In this document: in pieces, positions 15,012-23,303 of the stretch | How positions within the stretch are numbered: position 1 is the first letter of the stretch | Layout: every line of letters begins with the position of its first letter | Source of the DNA: Woeseiaceae bacterium | Lineage (GTDB): Bacteria; Pseudomonadota; Gammaproteobacteria; Steroidobacterales; Woeseiaceae | Direction of reading: 5' to 3' | Length of the DNA stretch: 25,188 nucleotides | NCBI GenBank assembly: GCA_022866645.1 | Contig: JALHUQ010000023.1 | Location: 1-25,188, forward strand | Position numbers and translations under genes: made by a program | Notes under the pieces: generated by a model | The model's input: only the letters and a program-made list of their open reading frames with translations | The model's database searches: none | What the model was told of the DNA's origin: nothing

Positions 15012-16190
15012 ATGATGATGAGAGTAACTCCCATACTGAAGTTGGCGACAAGCACAATTTCGCTGGCTCTGTTAAGCACATCGGGCACCGCTTTTGCGCA
15101 AGACGCGCCAGCGCCGCCCACCACAACATACAAGTTCGGCGGCTACGCCAAGTTTGATGCCATGTTCTCTGACTACAGTGATGCCACGCCGGACGGCAAT
15201 AGCTTAATGCGGCAGTTCTACTACGCGCCGCAAGTCCCGATCGGTGACGGCACTGGCAGCAGCGATATGACGGTTGACTTCCAGGCCAGGGAAACGCGAC
15301 TTAACTTCACGGCCGATACAACGACCGCTGGCGGTAACAAGATCACTGCGTTCATCGAGATGGATTTCTTCACCCACACTGACGGCAACGAGGTTGTGTC
15401 CAATTCGTACAGCCCGCGCGTGCGCCACGCATTCATCAAGTTCGACAAGTGGACCTTTGGCCAGACGTGGTCAACCTTCCAGGACGTGGCTGCTCTGCCT
15501 GAGGCGCTCGACTTCGTCGGCCCGGCCGAGTCCACAACGTTTATCCGTCAGGCGATGATCCGCTACACGACGGGCAACCTGGAACTGGCTCTTGAAAACC
15601 CACAAACATTTGTTACCGGGGGCGCCAGGGACTTTTCCACGGTGCCGGACCTGATCGCGCGTTACACGTTCAAGCTGAGCGGTGGCAGCTACGTCAAAGT
15701 GGCTGGCTTGTTACGCAGCCTGAAGGTTGCACCAGTGGCCGGATCGCAGGCGGACGAGATGGGCTATGGTATCAGCGCCTCGGCCAAATTCGTGTTCGGC
15801 GGTGGCGACGACCTGCGCGCCATGGTCACCGTCGGTGATGGCGTCGGCCGCTACATCGGTCTCGGCTTCGTCCCAGACGGCTACATTGACGCCTCGACCG
15901 GTAATATCGAGACGGCTGAACCCATCGCTTTTTTCGTATCGTACCGGCACCTGTGGAGCGACAAGTGGCGTTCGAACATCATGTACGGCACGACCTCCAT
16001 TGACTACACCGATAACGTGCAAGCAGCAGCCCTGAACGATACTGGTACGAGTGTTCACGTGAACCTGATTCGCACAGTGATGCCGAAGCTGGAAGTCGGC
16101 GCCGAGGTCATCGTGGGGGAGCGCGAGATCGTGAGCGGCACGGACGGCGACTTCACGCGCTTCATGCTCTCCGCGAAGTACGCCTTCTAA
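15012..16190 (+). CDS. DcaP-like outer-membrane channel (porin)
   Basis: This is a 392-residue outer-membrane beta-barrel protein. A signal peptide ends at AFA|QDAP (cut after residue 29). The mature part starts with KFGGYAKFDAMFSDY, a first strand typical of the DcaP family, and later has VDFQARETRLNF, FIEMDFF, RHAFIKFDKWTFGQTWSTF and RQAMIRY, all at usual DcaP positions. The last residues (FMLSAKYAF) end in the terminal Phe needed for barrel insertion by BAM. DcaP porins form trimers and pass small negatively charged solutes such as dicarboxylates. Here, divergent from acs, uptake of acetate or related carboxylates is likely. Three ATG codons occur in a row (15012, 15015, 15018) after GGGGGA; the second or third may have the better spacing. 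A terminator follows the gene. Confidence 0.85.
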   Translation: MMMRVTPILKLATSTISLALLSTSGTAFAQDAPAPPTTTYKFGGYAKFDAMFSDYSDATPDGNSLMRQFYYAPQVPIGDGTGSSDMTVDFQARETRLNFTADTTTAGGNKITAFIEMDFFTHTDGNEVVSNSYSPRVRHAFIKFDKWTFGQTWSTFQDVAALPEALDFVGPAESTTFIRQAMIRYTTGNLELALENPQTFVTGGARDFSTVPDLIARYTFKLSGGSYVKVAGLLRSLKVAPVAGSQADEMGYGISASAKFVFGGGDDLRAMVTVGDGVGRYIGLGFVPDGYIDASTGNIETAEPIAFFVSYRHLWSDKWRSNIMYGTTSIDYTDNVQAAALNDTGTSVHVNLIRTVMPKLEVGAEVIVGEREIVSGTDGDFTRFMLSAKYAF

Positions 16191-16218
16191 TCCGCAAGCC
16201 CATATCCCCTGTGTTTGC

Positions 16219-16256
16219 ACTGGCGACGCCCGAAAGGGTGTCGCCAGTTTCTTGTT
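16219..16256 (+). terminator. Intrinsic terminator after the porin gene
   Basis: A 13-bp stem (16219-16231 with 16236-16248, one G-T wobble) carries a GAAA tetraloop and is followed by TTTCTTGTT. It starts 28 bases after the porin stop. Confidence 0.88.
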
Positions 16257-16282
16257 GGGTCATGGCGTGACAGAATCGATAC

Positions 16283-18121
16283 ATGAACGAACTGCCTGAT
16301 GTCGCCAGATTCGTATCCGGCCTGCCCGGATTTGACCTGCTCGATGAAGCGCAGATCAAGACCGCGGCGAGGTCAATACAGATCGGCTACTACCGGGCTG
16401 GTAGTGTGGTACTGCAAACGGGCCGCGACAATAAACAACTTCACATCGTCCGCAGCGGCGCGTTGGAACTCAGAAATGTCGAAGGCGATCTCGTAACGCG
16501 CGTCGCGGAGGGTGACTGTTTCGGTTTCCCATCGCTGATGAACGAGTCTCCCGTTCGGAACCAATCCGTCGCCATCGAAGACTCGCTCATCTATCACATG
16601 GATGGAACGGTTTTCTCCGCGCTGCGCCGCAGCAGCGAGAGATTCGACACGCACTTTATTCGTCTGTTGTCAGACCGGCTGCTATCCCGTCCTTTGCCGA
16701 CGAAGCTGCACGGCGCGGGTAATCGTCAGGTATCGCAGCTGATTTCACGGTCCCCCGTTACCATCGATGCGAGTGCAAGCGTGCGTGACGCCGCGACCAA
16801 AATGGGCGACCAGCGTGTTTCTGCAATCCTCGTGACCGATAAGGGCGAATTCTGCGGCATCGTCACAGACCGAGACATTCGCACGCGAGTCGTTGCGGTT
16901 GGCAAGTCCGGGGAAATACCGGTCCGAGACATAATGTCGACGAACCCGGTATCGATCAATTTTGACGCCCTTGCCTACGAGGCGGCCCTCGTGATGATGC
17001 AGAAGCAGATTCACCATCTTCCGGTGCTTGACCACGGTAATCTGGTTGGCATGATTTCGCGTAGCGATTTCATGCGTATCGAAACGGAACATCCGCTGTA
17101 CCTCGTCAACGACATCAGCAAACAGTCTTCAGTGCAGGGGCTTGTTGCCGTCTGCAAGCGCCTGCCGGGCCTGATCACCAGCCAGGTCGGGGCCGATGCG
17201 AATGGCGAGCAACTTGGCAAATTCGTTACGACGATCACGGATGCGATCACGCGGCAACTCTGCCGTATCGGGGAAGCGGAGCTTGGCTCGCCACCGTGCG
17301 ACTACGCGTGGGTTGCTCTGGGATCGCAGGGCAGACACGAGCAGTCCGCAAAGAGCGACCAGGACAACGCGCTGGTGCTCAATGACGCCGCAATCGCGGC
17401 GAATGATGAATATTTCAAGGCACTGGCAAGAATTGTCAACGACGGCCTCGACGCTTGCGGCTACGTTTACTGTCCCGGTGATGTAATGGCGTCGAATCCA
17501 AAATGGCGACAGCCGCTCAAAGTTTGGAAAGACTATTTCCACCAGTGGATCACGGTGCCGAGCGAGAAGGCCCTGATGCATGCAAACATTTTCTTCGACC
17601 TGCGCTGTGTGTACGGAAATGCCGTTCTGGTTGACGAGTTGAAGACGAGCATCCGCGAAGACGCAAAGAGAAATGAGCTTTTCCTGGCACTCATGGCCAA
17701 AAATGCAATGTTTTTCCAGCCACCGCTGGGCTTCTTCCGCCAGTTCGTGCTGGAGAAATCCGGGGAACACAAGAACACCCTCGACCTCAAGCTGCACGGC
17801 ATCATGCCCATAGTCGAAATCGCACGAATCAGGGCGCTCGCTGCCGGCGAAGTGCGCATCACGACCAGAAACCGGCTCAGGGCCGCGGCCAAGGCCGGGG
17901 AGTTGACCGAAGCGGACGCCTCAAACCTGATCGATGCGCTGGAGCTCATCGAAAAGCTGAGAATGGAGCATCAGAACCGACAGCTGAATGCCGGGAAGAA
18001 GCCCGACAACCACCTTTCGCCCGCAGAGATTTCACCGCTCGTGCGACAGAACCTTAAGTCCGCATTTTCACAGGTGAGCGTAAGCCAAGCGGCCTTGTTG
18101 AACCGCTTTCACCTGGCATGA
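16283..18121 (+). CDS. Cyclic-nucleotide-binding-like/CBS/DUF294 nucleotidyltransferase-like protein
   Basis: The 612-residue cytoplasmic protein has four modules. A cNMP-binding-like domain (about 12-135) has a degenerate phosphate cassette around GDCFGFPSLMNESPVR. Two CBS motifs (about 155-205 and 217-268) contain VSAILVTDKGEFCGIVTDRD and HHLPVLDHGNLVGMISRSD and usually bind adenine nucleotides. A DUF294 GlnD-like nucleotidyltransferase domain carries GSQGRHEQ (347-354) with acidic Asp359 and Asp361. A DUF294 C-terminal helical domain covers about 470-605. This family is often found beside acetate genes. It probably senses the adenylate state and may nucleotidylate a protein, but no target is known. 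ATG 16283 has only a poor ribosome site. The stop overlaps the next ATG as ATGA, so the exonuclease is translationally coupled. Whether the transferase is active cannot be told, although its key residues are present. Confidence 0.85.
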   Translation: MNELPDVARFVSGLPGFDLLDEAQIKTAARSIQIGYYRAGSVVLQTGRDNKQLHIVRSGALELRNVEGDLVTRVAEGDCFGFPSLMNESPVRNQSVAIEDSLIYHMDGTVFSALRRSSERFDTHFIRLLSDRLLSRPLPTKLHGAGNRQVSQLISRSPVTIDASASVRDAATKMGDQRVSAILVTDKGEFCGIVTDRDIRTRVVAVGKSGEIPVRDIMSTNPVSINFDALAYEAALVMMQKQIHHLPVLDHGNLVGMISRSDFMRIETEHPLYLVNDISKQSSVQGLVAVCKRLPGLITSQVGADANGEQLGKFVTTITDAITRQLCRIGEAELGSPPCDYAWVALGSQGRHEQSAKSDQDNALVLNDAAIAANDEYFKALARIVNDGLDACGYVYCPGDVMASNPKWRQPLKVWKDYFHQWITVPSEKALMHANIFFDLRCVYGNAVLVDELKTSIREDAKRNELFLALMAKNAMFFQPPLGFFRQFVLEKSGEHKNTLDLKLHGIMPIVEIARIRALAAGEVRITTRNRLRAAAKAGELTEADASNLIDALELIEKLRMEHQNRQLNAGKKPDNHLSPAEISPLVRQNLKSAFSQVSVSQAALLNRFHLA

Positions 18122-18789
18122 GGCGGCTCTGGCTGGCACTGCGACGTCTGCGCGCCTGGCGACGGTCGAGCGACCCCGTCTACAAAGCTTTCGTCGAGCG
18201 TCCGTTACCACAGCGCGGCACCCGTTTTGAAGACGCGGAGCTGGTTTGCCTGGATATCGAAACCACCGGACTCGATCCGGAAAGCGCCGATATGCTGAGC
18301 ATCGGCTGGGTGCTCATTCGTGGTGGCAAAGTAGATCTCGCCACAGCCGAGTCTCTGATCGTGAGGCCACTGGGTGACGTCGGCCACACCGCCTCGGTTC
18401 ACGGGCTGACCGACACGATCGTGGGGCAGGGCGTGGCGCCGACCGAAGCAATGTACCGAGTCATCGCCGCACTGACTGGCAGGGTTCTGGTCGTCCACTA
18501 TGCGGGTCTGGACAAGAACCTGCTGGACCGGCTCTGCAGGGCCCAATTCGGCGATAAATTGCTGGTACCTGTGATCGACACGCTCGCCCTGGAGCACCGC
18601 CGCACGTCCCGTCACCACCATCTCGACGACACTCGCTCACTGCGGCTGCCCGACCTCAGGGCGCACTACAACCTGCCCCGTTACGGCGGCCACGATTGCC
18701 TCATGGACGCTGTGGCAACGGCCGAGCTTCTCCTCGCCATGGTCGCGAGCCGTGCGCCTGACTGTCAGACCCTCGGGGATCTTTACTAG
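18118..18789 (+). CDS. DnaQ-like DEDDh 3'-5' exonuclease
   Basis: This 223-residue protein has an RNase T/DnaQ exonuclease fold. The catalytic set is complete: Asp46 and Glu48 in LDIETTGLDP, Asp132 in VVHYAGLDKNLL, and His192 and Asp197 in GGHDCLMDAVATAELL. The first 30 residues are strongly basic (MRRLWLALRRLRAWRR), which could help nucleic-acid binding or be an amphipathic membrane-proximal helix. It starts inside the stop of the DUF294 gene (ATGA, 4-base overlap), and the two often occur together in gammaproteobacteria. A DNA polymerase III proofreading role is unlikely, since dnaE and rnhA are not near. The substrate (small RNA, tRNA, nucleotide second messenger) is unknown. Confidence 0.87.
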   Translation: MRRLWLALRRLRAWRRSSDPVYKAFVERPLPQRGTRFEDAELVCLDIETTGLDPESADMLSIGWVLIRGGKVDLATAESLIVRPLGDVGHTASVHGLTDTIVGQGVAPTEAMYRVIAALTGRVLVVHYAGLDKNLLDRLCRAQFGDKLLVPVIDTLALEHRRTSRHHHLDDTRSLRLPDLRAHYNLPRYGGHDCLMDAVATAELLLAMVASRAPDCQTLGDLY

Positions 18790-18880
18790 TTGTGATCACC
18801 GAGGCTTTCGCCTTTTGTCGAATGGCGGCGCAAGCGCTGCTCTTCTAGACTCAGATGGGAAAACTAACGGCGAGTCAGTC

Positions 18881-20788
18881 ATGAGTAATTACACAGACAT
18901 CCACAGGCGTTCGATCGAAAACCCAGCCGAGTTCTGGGCGGAAGCTGCCGAGGGTCTCGTCTGGGAGCGTCGCTGGGATCGCGTTCTCGATGATTCGAAC
19001 GCGCCGCTCTACCGCTGGTTCCCGGGTGGACGCCTCAATACCTGTTACAACGCGGTTGACCGCCACGTCCAGAACGGTCGCGGCGAGCAGGCCGCGATCA
19101 TCTATGACAGCCCGGTCACGGGGACCCAGCGCCATATAAGTTACCGGGAGCTGCAAAGCGAAGTCGCCGTCTTCGCCGGCGCCTTGGCAAACAACGGTGT
19201 TGGCAGAGGTGATCGGGTCATCATTTACATGCCGATGATCCCCGAAGCAATCGTCGCCGTACTCGCCTGCGCCAGAATCGGTGCCGTGCACTCAGTTGTG
19301 TTTGGTGGCTTTGCGCCCAACGAACTTGCGACCCGTATCGATGACGCCATGCCCAAGGTTATCGTTTCCGCATCCTGCGGTATCGAACCGACACGGCTGA
19401 TCGAATACAAGCCCCTGCTCGACAAGGCACGCAGGCTCTCGAAGCACAAACCGGACTGCTGCATCGTTCTGCAGCGGCCACAATTACAAGCCGACCTCAA
19501 CCAGCCTGGCGATGTCGACTGGCAGGATGCGGTGGCGAGCGCGGTCCCACACGACTGCGTATCGGTCGAGGCGACAGATCCGCTCTACCTGCTGTACACC
19601 TCCGGCACCACCGGCCAACCGAAAGGCATCGTCCGCGATAACGGCGGACATGCCGTAGCGTTGCACTGGACAATGAAAAACATCTACGGCGTCGAGCCCG
19701 GGGAGGTCTATTGGGCAGCTTCCGACATCGGTTGGGTTGTCGGCCACTCCTACATCATTTATGGCCCACTATTGAGCGGCAATACGTCGATTCTTTACGA
19801 GGGTAAGCCGGTTGGGACGCCGGACGCCGGCGCGTTCTGGCGAGTGGTTGCCGAGCACCGCGTGGCAACGATGTTCACTGCGCCCACGGCGTTTCGGGCA
19901 ATCCGCCAGCAGGACCCGGAAGGCGAGCAAATTAAAAAGTACGACCTGTCATCGATGCGCGCGCTGTTCCTCGCCGGGGAGCGCTGCGATCCGGACACGC
20001 TACACTGGGCAGAGGAAAAGCTCGGCGTCCCCGTGATTGATCACTGGTGGCAGACGGAAACCGGCTGGTCGATTGCCGCGAATTGTCTCGGCATTGAGCT
20101 CGCGCCAGTGAAGGCCGGCTCGGTCGGTCGTCCGGCACCGGGCTGGGAGGTGCGGGCCCTGGACGAAAACGGCCGCGACGTCGCTGCCGGCGATGTCGGC
20201 GCGATTGCGTGCAAACTACCGTTGCCACCGGGCACCTTGCCCGGCCTGTGGAACGCCGAAGAACGCTTTCGCAAGTCCTACCTCGAGACGTTTCCGGGTT
20301 ACTACGAGACCGGCGATGCCGGGTATATCGACGAGGACGGTTACATTTTTGTGATGTCGAGAACCGACGACGTCATTAATGTCGCTGGTCATCGCCTGTC
20401 AACAGGTGCAATCGAGGAGGTCCTCGCCGCCCACGAGGACGTTGCAGAGTGTGCCGTTTTCGGTGTCGCCGATGCGCTAAAGGGCCAGTTGCCGATTGGC
20501 CTCCTGGTACTCAAGGCCGGTGTCAAACGTAACGAAGAAGACATTGTTGCCGACGTCGTGAAAATGGTCCGAGACCGTGTCGGTCCCGTTGCCGTATTTA
20601 AGAAAGCGGCCGTTGTCGCACGCCTGCCCAAGACGCGATCCGGAAAAATCCTGCGCAGCACGATGCGCAAGATCGCCGATGGAGAGCCCTATACGGCGCC
20701 GGCGACGATCGAAGATCCGGACGTCCTCGACAACATCGAGATCGCCTTGCAGTCCTTGGGTTACGCGACCACCTCGGGTACTGCTTGA
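18881..20788 (+). CDS. prpE: Propionyl-CoA synthetase (propionate-CoA ligase)
   Basis: This 635-residue AMP-forming acyl-CoA synthetase is homologous to the acs product but of the PrpE type. It has SIENPAEFW near the start, NTCYNAVDRHVQNGRG, DSPVTGTQRHISYREL, SASCGIEPTRLIEYKPLLD, the phosphate loop LYTSGTTGQPKGIVRDNGGH, and DHWWQTETGWS. It ends with LPKTRSGKILRSTMRKI and catalytic Lys589. PrpE activates propionate to propionyl-CoA and usually accepts acetate as well. The frame is open from 18752, but ATG 18881 is where family similarity begins, with a weak GGCGAG site before it. The 91 bases upstream contain only a weak hairpin (GAGGC/GCCTT), so it may be partly co-transcribed with the exonuclease. 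No methylcitrate-cycle genes are in view. It ends 13 bases from the convergent ntrC stop. Confidence 0.9.
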   Translation: MSNYTDIHRRSIENPAEFWAEAAEGLVWERRWDRVLDDSNAPLYRWFPGGRLNTCYNAVDRHVQNGRGEQAAIIYDSPVTGTQRHISYRELQSEVAVFAGALANNGVGRGDRVIIYMPMIPEAIVAVLACARIGAVHSVVFGGFAPNELATRIDDAMPKVIVSASCGIEPTRLIEYKPLLDKARRLSKHKPDCCIVLQRPQLQADLNQPGDVDWQDAVASAVPHDCVSVEATDPLYLLYTSGTTGQPKGIVRDNGGHAVALHWTMKNIYGVEPGEVYWAASDIGWVVGHSYIIYGPLLSGNTSILYEGKPVGTPDAGAFWRVVAEHRVATMFTAPTAFRAIRQQDPEGEQIKKYDLSSMRALFLAGERCDPDTLHWAEEKLGVPVIDHWWQTETGWSIAANCLGIELAPVKAGSVGRPAPGWEVRALDENGRDVAAGDVGAIACKLPLPPGTLPGLWNAEERFRKSYLETFPGYYETGDAGYIDEDGYIFVMSRTDDVINVAGHRLSTGAIEEVLAAHEDVAECAVFGVADALKGQLPIGLLVLKAGVKRNEEDIVADVVKMVRDRVGPVAVFKKAAVVARLPKTRSGKILRSTMRKIADGEPYTAPATIEDPDVLDNIEIALQSLGYATTSGTA

Positions 20789-20801
20789 GATCGTTGGACC
20801 T

Positions 20802-22202
20802 TTAATCCAGATGCAGGGCCTTCATCTTTCGCGCCAGCGTATTTCTTCCCCAACCGAGTAGTTTCGCTGCTTCCTGACGATGGCCGTTAGTTCGCGACAT
20901 TGCGATTTCGATCAAGGTTTTTTCGAACTCCGGCAGAGCCTGTTCCAACAACGGTCCATCGCTGTTGTGCATCTCTCGCTCCGCCCAGGCCGCCAACATT
21001 CGCGTCCACTCTTTTGCGGCGCGTTGCGGCGTCTCGCTACCACCGAGGTCCCCCGGAATGTCTTGTGCGGTGATGACGCCGCCGGGTGCAGTGACCGTTA
21101 GCCTGCGCGTCGCGTTGACTAATTGGCGCACGTTGCCGGGCCAGGCAAAGGCTTGCAGCGCCCGCAGTGCGTCAGCGTCGATCGCTTTTTTCGGTGTGCC
21201 GACTTCGTCTGCCGCTTCTGCAAGATAGTGGTTGAGCAACAGCGGGATGTCTTCGCGACGCTGGCGCAATGGTGGCGTATTAATTCGAATGACATTCAGC
21301 CGGTGAAACAGGTCTTCTCGGAAACGCGATTCTTTCACGGCTCTCGCGAGATCCTGGTTGGTCGCCGCGATGACTCGCACATCCACCTTGATCGGGGTCT
21401 GCCCGCCAACGCGGTAAAATTCACTTTCGGCGAGCACCCTGAGCAAGCGCGTTTGCAGCGCCGGTGACATGTCGCCAATTTCGTCGAGAAACAACGTTCC
21501 GCCGTTTGCCTGCTCGAAGCGACCGATACGGCGTGAGTCAGCGCCGGTAAACGATCCTTTCTCATGGCCGAAAAGCTCGGATTCCAGAAGCTCCGCCGCT
21601 ATAGCCGAGGTGTTGAGCGCAACGAAGGGCTTTTTTGCGCGCGGGCTATGGTCGTGCAATGCGCGAGCAACAAGCTCCTTGCCGGTGCCGGATTCGCCGG
21701 TAATGAGAACCGTCATGCTGGAACCGGCGAGACGACCGATAGAGCGAAACACTTCCTGCATCGCAGGAGCCTGTCCGATCATTGATGCGATGGCGCCTTG
21801 TGCCGGAGAGGGTTGGTTTGGCTCGGCGCCGGACAATCGCGCCGCCTTGTGGACCAACTCCACCGCCTCGTCGATGTCAAAGGGCTTCGGTAAATATTCG
21901 AAGGCCCCACCCTTGTAGGCCGCGACCGCGCTTTCGAGATCGGAATGCGCGGTGATGACAATAATCGGGAGCTCAGGTCGCGTTGTTCGCAGCCGCTCCA
22001 GTAGCGCTAGCCCGCTCATGCCCGGCATGCGAACGTCTGTAATTAGAACGTCCGGTGCACCTTCATCTATGGCGGCCAACAGATGTTCTGCGCGCTCGAA
22101 GCTGCGCGTTTCCATGTCCGCTTGTTTGAGCGCTTTTTCGAGCACCCAGCGAACCGACTGGTCGTCATCGACGATCCAGACCATAAGCGTACGACTAGTC
22201 AT
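20802..22202 (-). CDS. glnG: Nitrogen regulation response regulator NtrC (sigma-54 activator)
   Basis: The 466-residue protein has the standard three domains. The receiver (about 5-120) has Asp56 in LITDVRMPG and Lys106. The AAA+ sigma-54 interaction domain (about 141-370) has Walker A GESGTGKE (169-176), loop 1 GSFTGA (216-221), Walker B GGTLFLDEIGD and the arginine region FREDLFHRLNVIR. The Fis-type helix-turn-helix at the C-terminus is HRQEAAKLLGWGRNTLARKMKAL. Phosphorylated by NtrB under nitrogen shortage, it activates glnA and other nitrogen genes. Loop 1 has Ser where most NtrC proteins have Ala (GAFTGA). ATG 22202-22200 overlaps the ntrB stop by 8 bases, showing translational coupling. 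Confidence 0.95.
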   Translation of the reverse strand: MTSRTLMVWIVDDDQSVRWVLEKALKQADMETRSFERAEHLLAAIDEGAPDVLITDVRMPGMSGLALLERLRTTRPELPIIVITAHSDLESAVAAYKGGAFEYLPKPFDIDEAVELVHKAARLSGAEPNQPSPAQGAIASMIGQAPAMQEVFRSIGRLAGSSMTVLITGESGTGKELVARALHDHSPRAKKPFVALNTSAIAAELLESELFGHEKGSFTGADSRRIGRFEQANGGTLFLDEIGDMSPALQTRLLRVLAESEFYRVGGQTPIKVDVRVIAATNQDLARAVKESRFREDLFHRLNVIRINTPPLRQRREDIPLLLNHYLAEAADEVGTPKKAIDADALRALQAFAWPGNVRQLVNATRRLTVTAPGGVITAQDIPGDLGGSETPQRAAKEWTRMLAAWAEREMHNSDGPLLEQALPEFEKTLIEIAMSRTNGHRQEAAKLLGWGRNTLARKMKALHLD

Positions 22203-23229
22203 CGCTGCGTCTCACTGTCTGGTCGAGTGGGATGCGGACAAAAAACACCGTGCGTCCCGGTCGGCTTTCGAATTCGATCAGTCCGCCGTGACGACTGAGG
22301 AGTTCCTGAGCTGCAGGGAGGCCGAGGCCGGTACCTTCAGGGCGGCTGGTAACGAGCGGATAGAACACGGAGTCCTGCATATCTTTCGGTATGCCGGGGC
22401 CATCATCTTCAATTTCGATGGATGCGATAACACGGTGACGGGTATCGCCTAACGTAAAATTGGTTGCGGCGCGACTGCGCAGCGTCAACGTTCCCTGCCC
22501 ATCCAGTGCCGCAACCGCATTGCGCACCAGATTAAGGAAGGCCTGCACCATTTGGTCTCGATCGAGATCGATGCTGGGCAGACCGGGATCGTAATCGCGT
22601 CGAATTGAAATGCTGCGTTGCTCTTCAGCGCTGATAAGTCGAACGACGTACTCGAGCATTTCGTGAACATTGACTGGCTGTTTGTTGGGTGGCCCGCCGG
22701 GACCTAACAAGGTGTCGACCAGCGCGGCCAGCCTGTCGGTCTCGCTAATGACGACGTCTGTGTACTCGCGTAACTCGGCGCTGGGCAGCTGTCGCTCAAG
22801 TAACTGCGCGGCGCCGCGGATACCGCCCAGCGGGTTTTTTATTTCATGCGCCAGCTGTCGAATCATCTGGCGACCGGCGCCGTGCTGAATCAGAAGTGCG
22901 TTTTCGCGGCTGATCTGCGAGCGGCGCGTGACATCGGTCATCTCGATAAGCAGACAGGCTTTGTCGATAGCACTGGGCGAAACGCGACAATCGACGATCC
23001 GCTCGGCGCTATGCGCCTCGCTCGGCGCGAGGCGCATTTCATTAGCGTAGTGATTACCCGTTGCCACGACTCGCGCCAGGATGTCGCGCATTTCAGGCTC
23101 GTCGTCAACGAGTTGTAACAGGGGCTGCCCGTAGGCTCTGCGTTGGCTGATGCCGAGGATGTTTTCGGCGGCCGGATTAAGGCCAACGATCAGGAGATGC
23201 TCGTCAAGCAGGATGACTCCCGAGCTCAA
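22195..23229 (-). CDS. glnL: Nitrogen regulation sensor kinase NtrB (start uncertain)
   Basis: NtrB is the cytoplasmic PAS histidine kinase/phosphatase that controls NtrC under PII control. From TTG 23229 there are 344 residues. The PAS domain (LNPAAENILGIS) is followed by H-box QLAHEIKNPLGG with His128, then an N-box (LNLVRNAVAAL), DDGPGIP and RPEGTGLGLPAAQ. The start is a problem. Similarity to NtrB begins about 5-11 codons before this TTG (QILDAL), yet the only earlier standard codon is GTG 23544. That GTG would overlap the DUF4124 gene by 241 bases out of frame and add about 100 Arg/Ser/Gly-rich residues with no family likeness. ATT 23262 would put the histidine at 139, the E. coli number. 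An out-of-frame ATG (23276) would need a one-base shift to enter the gene. The identity is certain, the 5' end is not. Confidence 0.88.
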   Translation of the reverse strand: MSSGVILLDEHLLIVGLNPAAENILGISQRRAYGQPLLQLVDDEPEMRDILARVVATGNHYANEMRLAPSEAHSAERIVDCRVSPSAIDKACLLIEMTDVTRRSQISRENALLIQHGAGRQMIRQLAHEIKNPLGGIRGAAQLLERQLPSAELREYTDVVISETDRLAALVDTLLGPGGPPNKQPVNVHEMLEYVVRLISAEEQRSISIRRDYDPGLPSIDLDRDQMVQAFLNLVRNAVAALDGQGTLTLRSRAATNFTLGDTRHRVIASIEIEDDGPGIPKDMQDSVFYPLVTSRPEGTGLGLPAAQELLSRHGGLIEFESRPGRTVFFVRIPLDQTVRRSDD

Positions 23230-23303
23230 TGCGTCGAGAATTTGTCGGGAATTGCCTGGAATGGTTCCGCCGTCATCGGAACCGCGATGCCTGCCGGCAG
23301 CGT

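Noticed and set aside
18752..18880. 43-residue upstream extension of prpE
   Set aside because: It overlaps the end of the exonuclease gene and family similarity starts at ATG 18881.
18790..18880. Weak hairpin GAGGC/GCCTT after the exonuclease gene as a terminator
   Set aside because: The stem is only about 5 bp and the T-run is short, so it is too weak to call as a feature.
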